A stretch of DNA of 7,038 nucleotides from an uncultured Eggerthellaceae bacterium (GTDB lineage Bacteria; Actinomycetota; Coriobacteriia; Coriobacteriales; Eggerthellaceae). Shown in pieces: positions 6,593 through 7,038 of the stretch (position 1 is its first letter; each line of letters starts with the position of its first letter). A program made the position numbers and the translations under genes. The notes below the pieces were generated by a model. The model was not told the origin of the DNA. It saw nothing but the letters and a program-made list of their open reading frames with translations, and ran no database searches. Location: the NCBI GenBank assembly GCA_910577495.1, contig CAJTML010000108.1, positions 1 through 7,038 of the forward strand, in the 5' to 3' direction.

Positions 6593-6883
6593 TCATCTAA
6601 ATAATTCATCATGTCTACCAGTCCGCTCAAAGAAAGCAACCGAACCATCAGAAGACCAAATTACAAGCCAATCCCCTGCATTGGCGACATGACACTCTTG
6701 GCGTCCCTTCCATTTGCCTTGAAGCGTATGCATATTATGGCGGCGCTTCAGGATAGCAAGTGACTCTTCAGAGTTTTCAGCTACTAGACGGATCACCTTA
6801 TCTAGTTCCTCTAATGGTAAGCGCCTTTTTTCACACCTCTTGTAATCACGCTTGAACTGCGCACCATATTCGATTTCTAACAT
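6593..6883 (-). CDS. YafQ/RelE-family type II toxin (mRNA interferase)
   Basis: Toxin of a type II toxin-antitoxin pair, predicted to cleave mRNA in the ribosomal A site. The 96-residue length and sequence fit YafQ closely: an N-terminal FKRDYKRCEKR (10-20), then H52-T-L-x-G-x-W-x-G (52-60), ECH65V, GD71WLVIW (70-76) and the closing FERTGRHDELF (85-95). H52, H65, D71, H91 and F95 sit where YafQ's active-site residues H50, H63, D67, H87 and F91 are expected, so it looks intact and active. The ATG lies one base after the antitoxin stop; GAAGG within the antitoxin's end gives a ribosome site six bases upstream, so translation is coupled. Expression is presumably controlled with the antitoxin from a promoter beyond the window. 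No clear terminator follows in the gap before the NrfD operon. Confidence 0.93.
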   Translation of the reverse strand: MLEIEYGAQFKRDYKRCEKRRLPLEELDKVIRLVAENSEESLAILKRRHNMHTLQGKWKGRQECHVANAGDWLVIWSSDGSVAFFERTGRHDELFR

Positions 6884-6884
6884 T

Positions 6885-7037
6885 TCAAGCCTTCAAAGAT
6901 GCAATCATATCGTCAGCAGAACTAAATCGCGCTTGCCTCCCAGAAGCAAAAAAGTCTTCAGCTTCTGCTATGGCGCGTCGCGACTCATCATTTGGCTCTG
7001 GCATAGACAAATCCAAAGGTATACGACGCTCTCGGAT
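6885..7037 (-). CDS. RelB/DinJ-family antitoxin, 5'-truncated by the window edge
   Basis: C-terminal 50 residues of the antitoxin paired with the YafQ-like toxin. The frame was translated by hand from the end of the window. It reads RIPLDLSMPEPNDESRRAIA (residues 4-23), then AEAEDFFASGRQARFSSADD, ending MIASLKA and TGA at 6887-6885. The I-P-L/F-x-L-S-x-P-x-P-N motif, followed by an acidic helix and a short F-x-S-A-D-x-hh tail, is typical of RelB/DinJ proteins that wrap the toxin. The N-terminal ribbon-helix-helix DNA-binding part, which would repress the operon, lies outside the window. One base separates its stop from the toxin start, the usual antitoxin-first order. Confidence 0.88.
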   Translation of the reverse strand: MRERRIPLDLSMPEPNDESRRAIAEAEDFFASGRQARFSSADDMIASLKA

Positions 7038-7038
7038 C

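Overview
The window looks like bacterial chromosome from an anaerobe rich in respiratory molybdenum enzymes. The style fits Coriobacteriia/Eggerthellales: a DMSO-reductase-superfamily enzyme with its own TorD-type chaperone, a short ferric-reductase-like membrane haem protein and an NrfD anchor. GC is only moderate for that group; a Cryptobacterium-like genome would fit. This taxonomic guess rests on protein style and composition only.

Layout. Positions 2-4146 on the plus strand form a compact respiratory cluster: the 5'-truncated catalytic subunit of a molybdopterin oxidoreductase, its four-cluster [4Fe-4S] electron-transfer subunit, a hairpin that looks like an intrinsic terminator or attenuator, a TorD/DmsD-like maturation chaperone, and a multi-spanning membrane protein of the ferric-reductase/MsrQ type. 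Positions 4111-6461 on the minus strand form a second tight operon read toward the first: an NrfD/PsrC-type 8-helix quinone-reactive anchor, a YtrA-type GntR regulator and an SPFH (stomatin/slipin) membrane protein. The two operons converge and their last genes overlap by 36 bases. Positions 6593-7037 on the minus strand hold a RelB/DinJ-YafQ type II toxin-antitoxin pair, whose antitoxin is cut by the window edge.

How it may work together. The catalytic and iron-sulfur subunits lack an adjacent same-strand NrfD/DmsC anchor. The anchor-type gene sits in the convergent operon instead, with a regulator and a membrane scaffold protein. Either this anchor completes the oxidoreductase, under separate control by the GntR protein, or the ferric-reductase-like haem protein passes quinol electrons to the iron-sulfur subunit and the NrfD operon does something else. 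The sequence does not decide between these. The substrate is unknown. The visible metal-ligand region lacks the serine of classical DMSO reductases and offers an aspartate instead.

No tRNA, rRNA, CRISPR array, insertion sequence or phage gene was seen. The longest stretch without a gene is the 131-base gap at 6462-6592, which holds only a candidate promoter/operator.
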